A stretch of DNA of 64,000 nt, taken from positions 160,001-224,000 of the forward strand of contig JAXRKP010000101.1 in the NCBI GenBank assembly GCA_037039925.1. The letters are read 5' to 3'. The DNA comes from Doris montereyensis. Lineage: Eukaryota > Mollusca > Gastropoda > Nudibranchia > Dorididae. Positions 1 to 34,707 of this stretch are shown piece by piece (within the stretch, counting starts at the first letter, position 1; every line of letters begins with the position of its first letter). Below the pieces are notes generated by a model. It did not search any database and was not told where the DNA came from. It saw only the letters and a program-made list of their open reading frames with translations. Position numbers and translations under genes: made by a program.

Positions 1-1366
1 AGTTTATACAGAAATGATTAAAAACCAAGGGAGAGAGACAGACAAACTACTACATGCAATATGCCAACAAGCATGGAAGTCCAAACAGGTGCCAGATGAC
101 TGGAAAAAGGGAACGGTAGAACCAATACACAAGAAAGGATCAACTATGGAATGCTTAAACTATAGAGGGATATCACTACTTAGCGTTCCAGGAAAAGTAT
201 ATGCCAGGATACTGGAAATGAGACTAAGGAAAACAGTAGAGGATCAGATTGAAGAACACCAGAGTGGATTTAGACCAGGAAGAAGTGTACAAGACCACAT
301 ATTTACAATTAGAAAAGGCATTTGACACTGTAAGGAGGGACGAACTATGGCATTCCTTAAAAGAACACAAGTAGAGCAAAATTTAATAGAAGCCATTAAA
401 TTTTTTTACAATAAACCAACATGTGCAGTGAGAGTAGCTGGAAATGTATCTGCAGAATTTGATCTTTTGTTTATCACATTTATGGATTCAGTCACAAAGG
501 CATCCTCAAAAATGAAGAAAATGAATGTAGGTATGTGGAAGCTCAAATCAGTAAATGTATCAATACTTTCATTTGTCAATGATTTAGTTCTGTTTGGAAA
601 ATCAGAAAGTGACCTTCAGTCGAATATCAACATTATGAACAATGAACTAAATAAAAGAGGAATGAGAGTAAATGCAAAATAACCCAAAACAATGCTAGTA
701 ACTAGGGAAGCTAAAACACAAAATCTTAAATTGGGCAGGGAGATTTTAGAAAAAGTTCAAAGCTACAATTACCTAGAGGTAATGATTAACTCAGAGGGAA
801 AACTAAGAGAAGAAATCAGCCAGAGAATCAAAAAGGCAAGTGCAATATATAACCATCTGGGAAAGGCATTTGTAGGTAAGCAGGAATTGTCAACAAAAAC
901 CAAAATGGTAGTACACAATACAATTTATTGTCCTACTCTCCTCTATGGCAGTGAAACCTGGACCGTGGACTGTAGAGAATACAGTAGAGTGCAAGCAGCT
1001 GAAATGAAATATCTAAGAAGAGTAGTAGGGAAAACTAAAAGAAACAAAATCAGAAACACAACAATAAGAGATCAAACCAAAGCAGATAAGAACTAAGATA
1101 GAAACAAATCAATTGAGATGGTTTGGGCATGTAAACAGAATGAATGACAATAGAATAGCTAAATCAGTATACAGTGCTAAAGCCTAAGGTAAAAGACAAA
1201 AAGGCAGACCTCGGAGAAAGTGGGAAAAGATATAAAAGAGATACAGAAATTTAACTTTTTGGAAGGAAACAGAAAATGCGAGGACAGGGCATCCTGGAGA
1301 AAGATCAGAGGGCATTTGAACCCAAACACCGAAAGGTAGAATGGGAATTGATAAAGAAAGAAAGAA
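1..1366 (+). mobile_element. Non-LTR retrotransposon (LINE family A), 3' half of reverse transcriptase, decayed
   Basis: Three consecutive frames (14-325, 347-682, 692-1096) together read as one reverse transcriptase. Fingers/palm motifs include NYRGISLL and SGFRPGRSVQDHIF. An FVND replaces the usual F/Y-A-D-D catalytic box at about 575, and the C-terminal LYGSETWT motif lies near 945. Frame changes and a stop at 680 break it. The 3' end is marked by a short (GAAA)n tail at 1352-1365; the same tail ends the sister copy at 52530-54190. The 5' part lies outside the window or is truncated. It sits in intron 4 of sulfatase copy 1. The family is clear as an endonuclease-type LINE; I cannot assign the exact clade by eye. 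Confidence 0.85.
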
Positions 1367-1441
1367 TGTTCTACAAACAGATTCTAGATCTAGGAGCGCT
1401 TTAGTGGTCGCCTGGATATAGACGCACTGAGAAACCCTGAC

Positions 1442-1459
1442 TATTTTTTAAAATAATAG

Positions 1460-1508
<49 letters not shown>

Positions 1509-1509
1509 G

Positions 1510-1550
<41 letters not shown>

Positions 1551-1648
1551 TTAAAATTATTATTATTCATATCATTATTATCATTAATATTCTTATTATT
1601 ATCATTAATATTATAATTATCATTAATATTATTATTATCATTATTTCA
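1442..1648. repeat. (ATT)n microsatellite before exon 5 of copy 1
   Basis: Interrupted TTA/ATT trinucleotide tract ending in TTATTTCAG, the acceptor of exon 5. Copy 2 has the same kind of tract at 44850-45125 just before its exon 5, so the tract was probably already present before the gene duplicated. Confidence 0.9.
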
Positions 1649-1649
1649 G

Positions 1650-21600
<19,951 letters not shown>

Positions 21601-21859
21601 GAAAGTTTTGTAACTAATGTTACTCTTTTCAACAAAGGGTAGGGTTGTCATTGTTGTTTCTCAAGCGCCTTTCTTGTACTTGTACATATATGTTGTTTTA
21701 TAACTATCACAGGAAGTTGATGTATTTGTTAATGTTGTTATCATACGTGTGTATAAGACGAAGCTTTTATATCGGTTCGGGGCAGTGTAATGGGAGGTAA
21801 GGATAACAAAGAGACTAGACGAATTGAACAGCATTATATTATTTGTATGGGATATATAC

Positions 21860-22050
<191 letters not shown>

Positions 22051-22359
22051 AAGTAATTGCTTACCATCACTTGAATTTCCAACCCAGATTCTAAGGTCAA
22101 GATACAAAATGACCATGTCATTGACATTTGACACATAAAACACCAGGTTTGCCAATAAACCATTGATATTATATTTCTTTCACTTTGATGCTGTCAGAGC
22201 GTTTAAACATTAACATATTTGGTAACATTATTGTTGTTGTTATTGTAGTTGTTGGTAGAAGGTGAGGTGTAAATTAGTCTTACAAGAAAATTGTATCAAG
22301 GCTTCGGATACAGTTAACTTATTATTGATAATGTTAGAGCATAATCCAAACCCAACATA

Positions 22360-23765
22360 CTAACTAGAGGGGATTGTTTGAATTTTTGCTTCCATCAGTG
22401 GAGTCATTGGTTCCTGACACTGACAGACTTTTGCATCTATGTGTTGACAAGGAAGACATTCTGGTTTAAGCTTTTTAGCCAAATTTCTGATCCCAACTGT
22501 CCAGTATTGATTTCTATCCGACGAAATCATTTGGTTTACCAGCTTGCTTATTTCGTTTCCTTTCACTCAGGTCTATCCTTTACTGAGAGATAAGAGACTT
22601 GGCATTTGGAAAGGATGATCGGAAATTTTTCATCATTTTATGACAAATCAGAAAAATGAAGTTTTCATCCCCTCCCCACCCCCCCACCCCCCCCCCCCCT
22701 CCCAGGGAAGGAGCAAGTTTGTTAAATTGTACACATCAGAAGTTTTTCTGACTTGATTGCCAGAGTTGAGATCATTCGATTCTTCACTGAAGAATTCTGT
22801 TTGAGTTAAGCGAACCAAACTTGCACTTGCCTCCCGACACTCGCCTTTCGTCAGTTGCTTTGCTGTCGTCATTCTTGACATTTGCACAACAATTTTTAAT
22901 AAATCTCTGAACCAATCCTATCACATGGATAGTCCTTTTCAGATCGCCAGAACGATTTCTTTCAATCTAAGGATCTTAATAATTGCCTTGAGTGAAGTAA
23001 GCCATCGGTTTGCTTACTTTCCAATTTATCCATCGGGCAAACAATGTATCTTGGAATCTGTCGTTACCTGAATGTTTTCCGATTGACGCCAGCTGGGACC
23101 ATGCAACCATGTCACAGATTCCATCAACGCACGAGCAGATAATAAACCTCTCGTAAGGAGATCAACAGGGTTGTCTTGACCGCTGCATGCAATGATGCTA
23201 ATGACAAGGCTCTGTTGATACCTACTCTTTGACCACCTACCCTCACTACCTTAGTTAACACAATCTGCATGACAGTATTGACAGACAGTGACAGTGACAG
23301 TCAGAAGTTGTGCTAGTGGACAGATATGAGATAATGGGAAAAACCCAACATTGCTCACACCGGAACTTAACTCTACTATGTCTTCCTTATCACTACAGAG
23401 CAGAACATTGTGTTTGTCTTTGCATTTCGAGCACAACTTTTGGAAATCCCGTGTCTTGCATGCTTCCAAACAATTAAAACACAAATGTAAGGAGAATAAT
23501 TTCTTCTTCGACTTTGACATCTCTTTCAAATGGTAACATTGAGGAGATGCATTATTATTTTTCTTACAAATAACACAAATTTTCTCTCCCCATTTATTTT
23601 GGTCTGATGACAAAGAATTAAATGTCGCCACTGACGGTGTAGGCAGTGACTTGTCTCTACGATCAGCGCCCATTTTCCCAATTTGGCTGCTGTGAAATGC
23701 GAGAGACCGCTCTCGTCTTTACTTTTAATTTCCTCATACAAAAAAGACATTAAAAAGTTTAAATG
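22360..23765 (-). mobile_element. BEL/Pao-type LTR retrotransposon body with large internal deletion
   Basis: Read on the minus strand. From 23673 to 23251 a 140-residue gag-like frame carries two Cys-rich segments (CVICKKNNNASPQCYHL and CFNCLEACKTRDFQKLCSKC), the paired zinc-knuckle style of BEL gag. From about 23200 it jumps to the end of the RNase H domain (DNPVDLLTRG-like) and then to the integrase N-terminal zone (KGECREASASLVRLTQTEFF, later NQYWTVGIRNLAKKLKPECLPC near 22470). Protease and reverse transcriptase are missing, so most of pol has been lost. Frames are broken throughout. The 5' end may be the LTR at 27693-27955. Confidence 0.75.
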
Positions 23766-24059
23766 ACTTTCCCTGCCTTCCGCTTGCCGTGCCCATTCCT
23801 AGGCGAATCTCAGACGGGATTCTGTTCAAAACTAGAGGTGTGAGGATCACCCCATATGTCTCCCATGTGACTGTGACCCCTAATGTTTCTAGACACCTGA
23901 TATATGTATCTGTAACTCGTCATGCATAAATCAGACAAGCATTTCATGTTGCCTGTGAGATTGAGCAAGTTCTGGATATGAGTCATGAGCAAAGATTACC
24001 CTTTCCTTGAGTCCATAACTTTTTTGCAAAATCTCCTTGCCATAACATACTTTTCAAAG

Positions 24060-24495
24060 ATTGACCTAATGCTTCCCCCTGACAAGAATGATGGTGAATA
24101 TGTCAATTTTGTGACCGGAGACCAATGACGACCGCCAACAACGGCATTGAATTTGTCAAAAAAAAAAAGTGCAAATTCTGAACATTTTGGAATTTCCAAT
24201 TTTGCTAGATATCATATGACAATTTTCAGCAAATGCACACTTCATATTGTTGTTAATAACTTAACTGTCAAGTTTACTTATGTCTTGATCTTTAGGTTCT
24301 TGAAAGGTTTTAGAAGCCCTGCGTCCTCAAAGTTTTTGTTTAAATCATCTTACGAAAGTTATTCTTCGATAAGAGCTGAAATCAACGTCCTTAACCCGTT
24401 TGACATCAATGATGGTGAATATGTCAATTTTGTGACCGGAGACCAATGACGACCGCCAACAACGGCATTGAATTTGTCAAAAAAAAATAAAAAGT
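24060..24495. repeat. Direct repeat pair of ~85 bp with A-tails
   Basis: AATGATGGTGAATATGTCAA, TTTTGTGACCGGAGACCAAT and the following GACGACCGCCAACAACGGCA run occur at 24088-24168 and 24410-24488, each ending in TTGTCAAAAAAAA. This could be a short retroposed element or a local duplication. Confidence 0.7.
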
Positions 24496-24504
24496 GTCCC
24501 ATAT

Positions 24505-24665
24505 AATTACCTTCCTCTAAATCAGTGGCAGCTATAACTTTGTTGAGCCAGGACTTCCTCTAAATCAGTGGCAGCTATAACTTTGTTGAGCCAGGACTTC
24601 CTCTAAATCAGTGACAGCTATAACTTTGTTGAGCCAGGACTTCCTCTAAATCACTCGCAGCTCTG
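24505..24665. repeat. 43-bp tandem repeat, ~3.5 units
   Basis: Unit CTTCCTCTAAATCAGTGGCA then GCTATAACTTTGTTGAGCCAGGA; the last unit diverges. Confidence 0.95.
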
Positions 24666-25159
24666 GCGAGCCACGCCCTTGCAGCTACCCTTTACTTTAT
24701 CAAACGCTCCATACTGAGCGATGATTAAATACAGAACATCTAGCTCTTAATAGCGACCACGGATTTAATAACACAATGGAAATGATGTGATAGCGGTCCG
24801 TTAACGAATAGTACAAATGGTTGGTAAGGTCACCGCTGGCTTGGTTCGTCATCAGTGTTGCATCTGGTGAGTCTTCGTCCTGTCTTCGTGGAGCACCTCC
24901 TCCTAGTCAGTGTGTCGATTCAAATCTCATCACCATCATGGATTCAACAATCGCAGAGGTGCAATCATATTCTCAGGTAGAAATTAAAGACCAAGATGTT
25001 GAAAGTGCTTTCTTGTACAAAATATCGACCAGTAGATATTATTTAGGCCTGTGCAGAACAGCCGTCAAGACCCAATTCCCGTTCATTATTATATTCAAAG
25101 CAAGAACAAGGTTCACATTGTGCATCTCTCCAGCAGAGAGACATACACCTGTTACTAGG

Positions 25160-27605
25160 TAATCTACGACAGTCACGTTCGCCTAGACACCATACAGAAA
25201 ATATACACTATACATAGACAACCACGTTAGTCTACACACCTCACAGAAAATATACACTATACGTAGAAAGTCATATTCGCCTAGATACCTCACAGAAAAT
25301 ATACACTATGCATAAACCGTCATGTTCACCTAGACACCTCACGGAAAATATACACTATACATAAACCGTCATGTTCACCTAGACACCTCACGGAAAATAT
25401 ACACTATACATAAACAGCCACGTAAGTCTACACACGTCACAGAAAATATACACTATACATAGACAGCCATGTTTGCCTAGACGCCTAGCCATCTCACGGG
25501 AAATATGCATTATACATAGACAGTCACATTCGCCTAGACACCTCACAGAAAAAATATGCTATACATAGACAGCCACGCTAGTCTAGACACCTCACAGAAA
25601 ATATACACTATTCATAGACAGTCACGTTCGCCTAGAGGCCTAGCCACCTCACAGAAAATATGCACTTTGCATAGACAGTCACATTCGCCTAGACGCTTAG
25701 ATACCTCACATAAAATATACACAATACATATAGTCACGTACACCTAGACACATGACAGAAAATATACACTATACATATAGTCACGTACGCCTAGACACAT
25801 GACAGAAAATATACACTATACATATAGTCACGTACGCCTAGACACATGACAGAAAATATACACAATACATATAGTCACGTACGCCTAGACACCTCACAGA
25901 AAATATACACTATACATATAGTCAGGTACGCCTAGACACCTCACAGAAACTTAAAACTGTACATAGACAGTCACATTCGCCTAAACGCTTAGAAACCTCA
26001 CAGAAAATATGTGCTATACATAGACTGTCACATTCGCCTTGAAAGCTAGCCACCTCATAGAAAATATGTAATATACATAGACAGTCACATTCGCCTTGAA
26101 AGCTAGCCACCTCACAGAAAATATGTAATATACATAGACAGTCACATTCGCCTTGAAAGCTAGCCACCTCACAGAAAATATGTAATATACATAGACTGTC
26201 ACATTCGCCTTGAAAGCTAGCCACCTCACAGAAAATATGTAATATACATAGATAGTAACATTCGCCTAGACACCTAGCCACATCACAGAAAATATGCACT
26301 ATACATAGACTGTTACATTCGCCTAGACGCTTAGATACCTCACAGAAAATATACACTATACACAGACAGTCACATTCGCCTAGACACCTCACAGAGAAAA
26401 TACGCTATACATAAACCGTCACATTCACCTAGACGCCTCACAGTCACAGAAAATATACGCTATTCATAAACAGTCACATTCGCCTAGACACCTCACAGAG
26501 AAAATACGCTATACATAAACAGTCACGTTCACATAGACACCTCACAAAAAATATACACTATTCATAAACAGTCACGTTCACCTAGATACCTCACAGAAAA
26601 TATACGCTATTTATAAACAGTCACGTTCACCTAAACACCTCACAAAAAATATACGCTATACATAAACACCTCACAGAAAATATACGTCTACATAAACACC
26701 TCACAAAAAATATACGCTATACATAAACACCTCACAGAAAATATACGCTATACATAAACACCTCACAGAAAATATATGCTATACATAAACACCTCACAGA
26801 AAATATACGCTATACATTAACAGTCACGTCCATCTAAACACCTCACAGAAAATATACGCTATTCATAAATAGTCACGTTCACCTAGATACCTCACAGAAA
26901 ATATACGCTATACATAAACAGTCACGTTCATCTAGACACCTCATAGAAAATATACGCTATACATAAACAGTCACGTTCATCTAGACACCTCACAGAAAAT
27001 ATACGCTATACATAACCACCCATGTATTATTCGTTCCAAATGGGAGAGCACAAATCACTAACTAAGGTAAATATCCCGGATTTCGGCGCCAAAATGTGAA
27101 ATATCACGTTCATCTAAACACCTCACAGAAAATATACGCTATTCATAAACAGTCACGTTCATCTAATTCACAGAAAATATACGCTATTCATAAACAGTCA
27201 CGTTCATCTAAACACCTCACAGAAAATATACGCTATTCATAAACAGTCACGTTCATCTAAACACCTCACAGAAAATATACGCTATTCATAAACAGTCACG
27301 TTCATCTAAACACCTCACAGAAAATATACGCTATACATAAACATAAACATCCCACAGAAAAATACGCTATAAAAAATATACATTATACATAAACACCTCA
27401 CAGAAAATATACGCATAAACAGTCACATTCATAAAAACAGTCGCTATTCATAAACAGTCACAAACACCTCACAGAAAATATACGCTATTCATAAACAGTC
27501 ACGTTAGTTTAGATAGCTTTTATTTATCTGTTGCTCACTCTACAAAACCAAATCACAATTTCCACACAACGCTTTAGACAGTCATGTTAGACTAAACGTT
27601 TGAAA
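25160..27605. repeat. 49-bp minisatellite
   Basis: About 48 units near GACAGTCACGTTCGCCTAGA then CACCTCACAGAAAATATACA and CTATACATA. Sub-blocks differ: a 56-60 bp version with CTTGAAAGCTAGC at 26030-26240 and short 30-bp versions at 26650-26810. A 92-bp block (27015-27106) interrupts it and is repeated at 27614-27705. Confidence 0.95.
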
Positions 27606-27613
27606 GAGATTAA

Positions 27614-27692
27614 CCACTTATGTATTATTCGTTCCAAATGGGAGACACAAATCACTAACTAAGGTAAATATCCCTGGATTTCGGCACCAAAT
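27614..27692 (-). promoter_or_regulatory. Retrotransposon primer-binding site and leader (tRNA-Phe type)
   Basis: On the plus strand CCCTGGATTTCGGCACCA (27672-27689) closely resembles the 3' end of animal tRNA-Phe with CCA; on the minus strand this is a PBS beginning TGG just inside an LTR that ends in CA. A second, slightly different copy (CCCGGATTTCGGCGCCA) lies at 27074-27090 inside the satellite. Confidence 0.6.
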
Positions 27693-27955
27693 TGTGAAAT
27701 ATCAATAATCAATTCACGCCGATTACAGATTGGTTATAAAAGATATAACATGAGAGTTTATTGAGGAATAATATTATTATATAGTAATATTGTAGAGTCG
27801 GAGCAAAATACAACTGCTCTTCACGAAGGGGAACGGAAACAAACTCTCACTCACCTAATCTAATACCAATACCATTGCACCACCACCCACACCACCGACC
27901 AGGAACCATTAAAGGACGGTGTTTCCCCCCCCCCCGTCATCGATCTTATAACACA
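27693..27955 (-). mobile_element. Probable 5' LTR of a minus-strand retrotransposon
   Basis: On the minus strand it starts TGTGTTATAAG (27953-27943), contains CAATAAACTCTC (a poly(A) signal near 27765) and ends GATATTTCACA next to the PBS, giving TG...CA ends and about 260 bp. A C-run at 27926-27935 is internal. The matching 3' LTR was not found in the window. Confidence 0.5.
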
Positions 27956-28234
27956 CAGCAAGTCATTGTAAGTTGGATGCAGTCAGTGGTATCCCCAATT
28001 ATAGGACGGGTGGTGAGAAGGCAGCAGACGTAAGGTTAGTGCCGTCTCAAGTCTCGGGTGTACACTGTCAACCCGATGCGCACAATGACTATTACTATTA
28101 CTATTATAGGGATGGTAAGAAGAGGATGGAAGATTAATGACCCTTCATGTGCATTCATGCCCATGTGAACAAAGAATCTTTAACATCATAAGCAAGGCTG
28201 GAATTCCTTTTCTTCTTCTTTTCTTCTTTGATCT
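27956..28234. other. Spacer with SINE-like tail fragment
   Basis: Contains CATTCATGCCCATGTGAACAAAGAATCTTTAACATC, which resembles the CATGT-TAAAGATCCCTT part of SINE family A, and a short (ACT/ATT) run. No gene. Confidence 0.3.
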
Positions 28235-28535
28235 CTACAAACGGGTCAGATCAAGATGTGGATTATCTCCTTGAATTGCATAGTCTTTTGCAGATTCTCC
28301 ATAGGGCCACAGAGCTGTTCTTCCAGAGATTCCCCGCCCGGCCATATTGCTGTTCTCTCTGATGTGTGGAGCGGGCACTGGTGAAGAGAATCTGGAGAAT
28401 ATGTTCAGTGTTCTGGTGGGGCGCTCCACAGATAGTGATACATAATATGTTGATGAAGATGAGTGTGCCCAGTCCTGAGGCTGGACTTAGACCCGACAAT
28501 TCAAAGGTAGAAGCCAACCGGAGGGATGAAAGCAC
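28235..28535 (-). mobile_element. LINE ORF2 C-terminal fragment, minus strand
   Basis: A minus-strand frame of 90 residues contains CGAPHQNTEHILQILF and later SVALWRICKRLCN. This is like the CxCG...TEHIL..C tail that follows reverse transcriptase/RNase H in Jockey/CR1-group LINEs. One expected Cys pair is incomplete. Confidence 0.5.
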
Positions 28536-29825
28536 CCAGTAGTGTGAGTGAAATCAAGCGTTTCCTGGGAATGATCAATTATCTGGGACGTTTTCTCCCA
28601 AATCTATCAACAGAGTTGAGTCCACTAAATGAATTGATGACAAAGAATTCGCATTGGTCCTGGGGATCCTACAACAAAGATCATTTGAGAAATTTAAAGA
28701 TTTACTCACCTCAGCGTCTGTACTTGCTTACTTTGATGTCGCAACGCCTACCAAGTTTCCAGCTGACAACACTGACTAGGGGCAGTATTATTACAGGAAC
28801 ACCCAGATGACTGCATCGCGTTCCCTCGCAAAGCAAAACAACAGTATGCACAGGTCTTGCTATGGGCTTGTGAAAAATTGAATTGATGAAGCTTATACCT
28901 TTAATCATTTTCAATGGATAACCCACGGTCAGTTTCTTATTTGGAGTTCGCGTTCCAAAGAAAAAAAACATTCAAGATGACCAAAGCAAAAAATTCATGG
29001 CCAACAGACGGTATGCACATATTGAAAAGTGTCTTGCTGCGACATGGGTTTCAGCTGAAAAATTGATCGCTTTTTATTATTACAGGAACACCTTTAATCA
29101 TTTTCAAAAAATACAACATTTATCGACATCGCACACACCCTCACCAAAGCAAAACAACAGTAGTGCTCAATTCGATGATAGCGACTGGGACTAGTTCTTG
29201 TTTAGTTAATGAACCGAAAATTGATCGCTTTTTGATTATACTTGATTCGAAAAGGTTTATAAAGAGTGATCAAGGATTGAAGATGGTCGAGGGGCTATAT
29301 CATGGACTCATACGTTTGTAGACCAGAAAGAAATTGTAAATTGAATTCTAAAATTAATTGGCAGCCAATGAAGAAACTTCAGGACTGGTTTGACAATATT
29401 ATGTTCCTTTGCTTTTGTTTTAGTTATTATCCTTGCTGCTCTTTTTTTTTTGAGTTTCTGTAATCGCTGGATGGCGCACATGGGAGACCGTATAAAAGTG
29501 ACTTAAAATAGTCAAGACGACTAGTCACGGCTGTATGAACCAGTACAAATCTGTATCTATCAAATTCCTAATCTGCCCTATGTTTCGAAGCTGGAAATTA
29601 GAGACATGGTCTTTCATTGACAGAAATTGGTCAGTATACTCCAGGCAAGAAATGCTTATTCCGGACCAGTGACAGACGGCAAACTAAAAGAAAAAATTCG
29701 CAATCATGTCACAACAGGATGTGTGTCCAGTGACAGACGGCAAATCATCAATGGCATCAAATATGACAATCAGTCACTCCCTAATCAAATCAGAACAAAC
29801 ACGTGACGTTTCGGGTATAACCCTT

Positions 29826-29830
<5 letters not shown>
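28515..29830 (+). mobile_element. Gypsy-type LTR retrotransposon, RT thumb and RNase H remnant
   Basis: A plus frame from 28526 reads MKAPSSVSEIKRFLGMINYL then GRFLPNLSTELSPLNELM, the diagnostic segment just after the Gypsy reverse transcriptase. Shifted frames continue with FEKFKDLLTSASVLAYFD-like residues near 28690 and RYAHIEKCLAATW near 29005 (RNase H). Many stops are present. The upstream reverse transcriptase, protease and gag are absent. Confidence 0.8.
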
Positions 29831-31574
<1,744 letters not shown>

Positions 31575-31600
<26 letters not shown>

Positions 31601-31990
31601 TGTCCACATTGCGCTCCTAGCCTACAGAGCAAAGCATGAGTCCAACAGAAATGGCTATGGGTAGAAGGATACGCACAACATAAGGAAACCGAGATCAGCG
31701 AGCTAAAGAGCGGTAGAAATACTACTATGGTTCACAGGATCTTCCAGATCTTCATCCCGATGATCATGTGCGAGTCAAAATCGACAGAGATAAAACGTAG
31801 AATCTCCAAGCTAAAGTCGTTGGCAAACGCGCTCCAAGGTCATATTTGTTAGCAGCGAAAGAGGAGAATTACATAGAAATCGCAGTGATTTGCTACTGGT
31901 TACGACTCGTCCACCACAGGACAATTCATCACCACAGAGAACTATATCGACCATCGATGAAGACAACAATGTCTCACGTTAATCTTCGAA
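31575..31990 (+). mobile_element. Gypsy integrase C-terminal remnant
   Basis: Stitched plus frames read SEDVHIALLAYRA, SPTEMAMGRRIRTT, YYYGSQDLPDLHPDDHVRVK and NLQAKVVGKRAPRSYLL, the usual end of Gypsy pol (LAYR...SPAQLLMGRRLRT...VRV). It belongs to the same element as 28515-29830. Confidence 0.8.
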
Positions 31991-32551
31991 AGTATTCCAA
32001 TAAAATTTGACGTCTCTTGAGCCTGACCTGATCTGAAACTCGTGCTCACACACGTAGTAGCTATCATTAAACCAGCACGATATCGTGGTGGCTAATTTTT
32101 CGTTATGTTTTGTCGTGTTCAATTAATGTGTGAAATTCCACTTGGATTAGCACTAGTATGCAATGTGATCATTTGAGAAAACAATTGCATTGTGTTTCAA
32201 GTATTTTGGATAGCAGCAGCATTCGTAATAGTAGGGCCTACATGTATTCGCAAGTATACTTATTAAACGTGTCGTTTCTACGTGCGAAAAAAAAAAATAA
32301 ATTAAAAACTATAAAGCAAATGTGAAGACATTTTTTTTGGAAATGAACAATCCGATGAAGAAGACAACGTAACTTGACATTTTAATTGTGTTGAAAGGCT
32401 TAAGAGTAAACCCAAGGGTCATTGTAAAGAAGCAAAGTAGGGTATTCTCCATCCTGTCTTGTCCTCAATAAAAGTGACTTGCAATCGTCTTGATTGTGTC
32501 TTGAAACTTTTAAATTCAGGACGAATGACTTAAAGGGGGAGATGTAATGTA
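31991..32551 (+). mobile_element. Gypsy element 3' untranslated part and polypurine tract
   Basis: Non-coding stretch after pol, ending in AAAGGGGGAGA (32533-32543), a good polypurine tract immediately before the LTR start TGTAATGT. Confidence 0.6.
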
Positions 32552-32712
32552 TAGCGTCCTATAATAATAGCTTATTTATATTGTTGTGTGTTGTCGTACT
32601 GCTGAGACTGAGACTGTACCACGCTACACCTGTTCTGTCGAGTTGTCGGACAGTTGAATAAAGCACACATGCATGGAAAGCCGTGTTTCCTGTGTATTAT
32701 TGCGATATTGCC
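32544..32712 (+). mobile_element. Gypsy 3' LTR
   Basis: Starts TGTAATGTATAGCGTCC directly after the polypurine tract and contains GAATAAAGCACAC (poly(A) signal near 32655). It ends soon after TGTGTATTATTGCGATA; I cannot fix the end, since no partner LTR is in the window. Confidence 0.6.
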
Positions 32713-32857
32713 CTCTAGGTATATTTCCTCAGTGTCTTGACTATTATGTTAACATGCATAATCCACGTGTATGACAGTTTTTGTTTGTTTCATCGAAATT
32801 GAATCTGTCCACCATATCGACAAAAGACGTATACATTATATTAAGAGTACAACAATT

Positions 32858-33142
<285 letters not shown>

Positions 33143-33885
33143 TTGTTATTCTTCTTCTATTGACCATTGAAATCGTCACAGGACCGAAATTGCAGCTACG
33201 TGTTGATACACTGGATGTAATCTGAGGCTCGGACATCGATAAATCAATGTCATTAACTGAAGCTGTATCACGTGCGTGTATATCACATGACCGTCTGGTA
33301 ACAATATTATGGCAATGACTGATCACATGACCGTACCGTAACCCGGTCTAGCGAGTGTCCAGTGTTCGTGACCAGTGGTGAGATTGGTGAGATTTGTTTT
33401 CTCGTCACTACGTTTCTCTGTGGGTTGAGTGAAGACAGAGTCTGATGAAAATAACCTTATCGACAGCCAATACCTCAATATTCTAACATTTGAATGGGCC
33501 TGCTAGATCTAGATCTATATTCTAGATATCGATCGTCAGTGAAACTTGTCTAAAACTCACAGATTCTAGATCTAGTAAAAAGTAAGTCCACAATAAATAA
33601 TAAATGGGATCAGATTTAGATTTGTCCTATGATCGATTCAATCGCGTGCTTATTTCTTTTCTTAATAAATATTGGAGGCCTTGAACAAATAGAAGGCTCA
33701 TTGTACGCATGATCTCGACGAAGATTTCCATCTTTCTTCCTGCATTGAAACTCTAGTCTAACCTCGTAAGTCAAGGTGCAGACTTAGATAATGATCTATA
33801 ATAAGATCTACTTCTTGCTTAGATCTTTCAAGAAGTCTAATCACTAGATCTAGTATCAGTTCATTTGTGCACAATGGATAGGATA
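33143..33885. other. Upstream spacer of copy 2 with AGATCTAG clusters
   Basis: No gene. The palindromic word (T)CTAGATCTAGA recurs at 33506-33530, 33562-33575 and 33840-33855, and again in intron 2 at 37730-37775. Confidence 0.5.
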
Positions 33886-34185
33886 GGGGGACTTGGTAGT
33901 CCAGAGAAAGGTGTTGGCCTCTTCAAAGGTGGGTTTGAGCCCCCTCAAAGGTCACATTTTCTCGAGTTTTTCCGAGCAAAATCTACCAGCCTGGTCCAGG
34001 TAGGTGGATCGACATGAAGTCCCATTGGAGACGGACGATAAAAAGAGGTCCCATGTGCAAATCACAACATTGTGCTATTGGCTATTTACGGGGCAGTCCG
34101 GGTAAAATGAAAAATTCTACTAAAACCCTGAGATCATCTGATACCTTAGTTGTGGATGTGGGTAAATCAAATCAAACACAATGGA
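33886..34185 (+). mobile_element. SINE family A, full length
   Basis: The head GGGGGACTTGGTAGTCCAGAG (A box TAGTCCAGAGG-like) and B-box zone GTGGGTTTGAGCCCC are followed by CAGGTAGGTGGATCGACATG, AGGTCCCATGTGCAAATCAC, CCCTGAGATCATCTGA and the tail GTGGATGTGGGTAAATCAAA. Three further copies: 44131-44460, 45281-45580 and 59940-60225. Confidence 0.85.
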
Positions 34186-34707
34186 TTTTTCCCCTTTACT
34201 CCATTCTAAAGAAAGAAGTTATAAATTGAAATCCAAAAAGCGTAAAACAGTGTTTGCAGCTTTCCTTGCTCAATGATTTTATTACGTTTTCTGCTTCTCC
34301 TGAAAAATTATGTCAAACTGACCTTCCTGTTTAGACAGTTTCACCAACCAAATATTTCAGTGTAGTATGTAGCTAGTTTGCAGTGTGGGATGGTAGATCA
34401 AAAGGAGTTCCATAGGCAGGCACATCCAAGGGACATAACTGAGACCGCTATAAAAAGTTGGGGCTCGGTTTTAGTGGGGGGGGGGAAGAAAAAGAAAGTT
34501 CTGGGTCAGTTGGGCGATGGTGTGTGCCCAACTATGGGAGTTGTTTACAAGAACATGAGCAGTTCAATTATCAAAGACAACGGGCCGTGGGCTATAATAT
34601 CAGACTGGGACTCAGAATCGAAAGTGACTGATTTCCATTTGTTTACATATATTCACCATATTTCTAAAAGTGAAACTCAGTAGTAGAGTTAGACCTAGAT
34701 CTATCTC

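Noticed and set aside
24815..24935. tRNA-like segment with GTGTCGATTCAAATCTC
   Set aside because: Only a B-box-like word is convincing; no A box at the right distance and no second copy found here.
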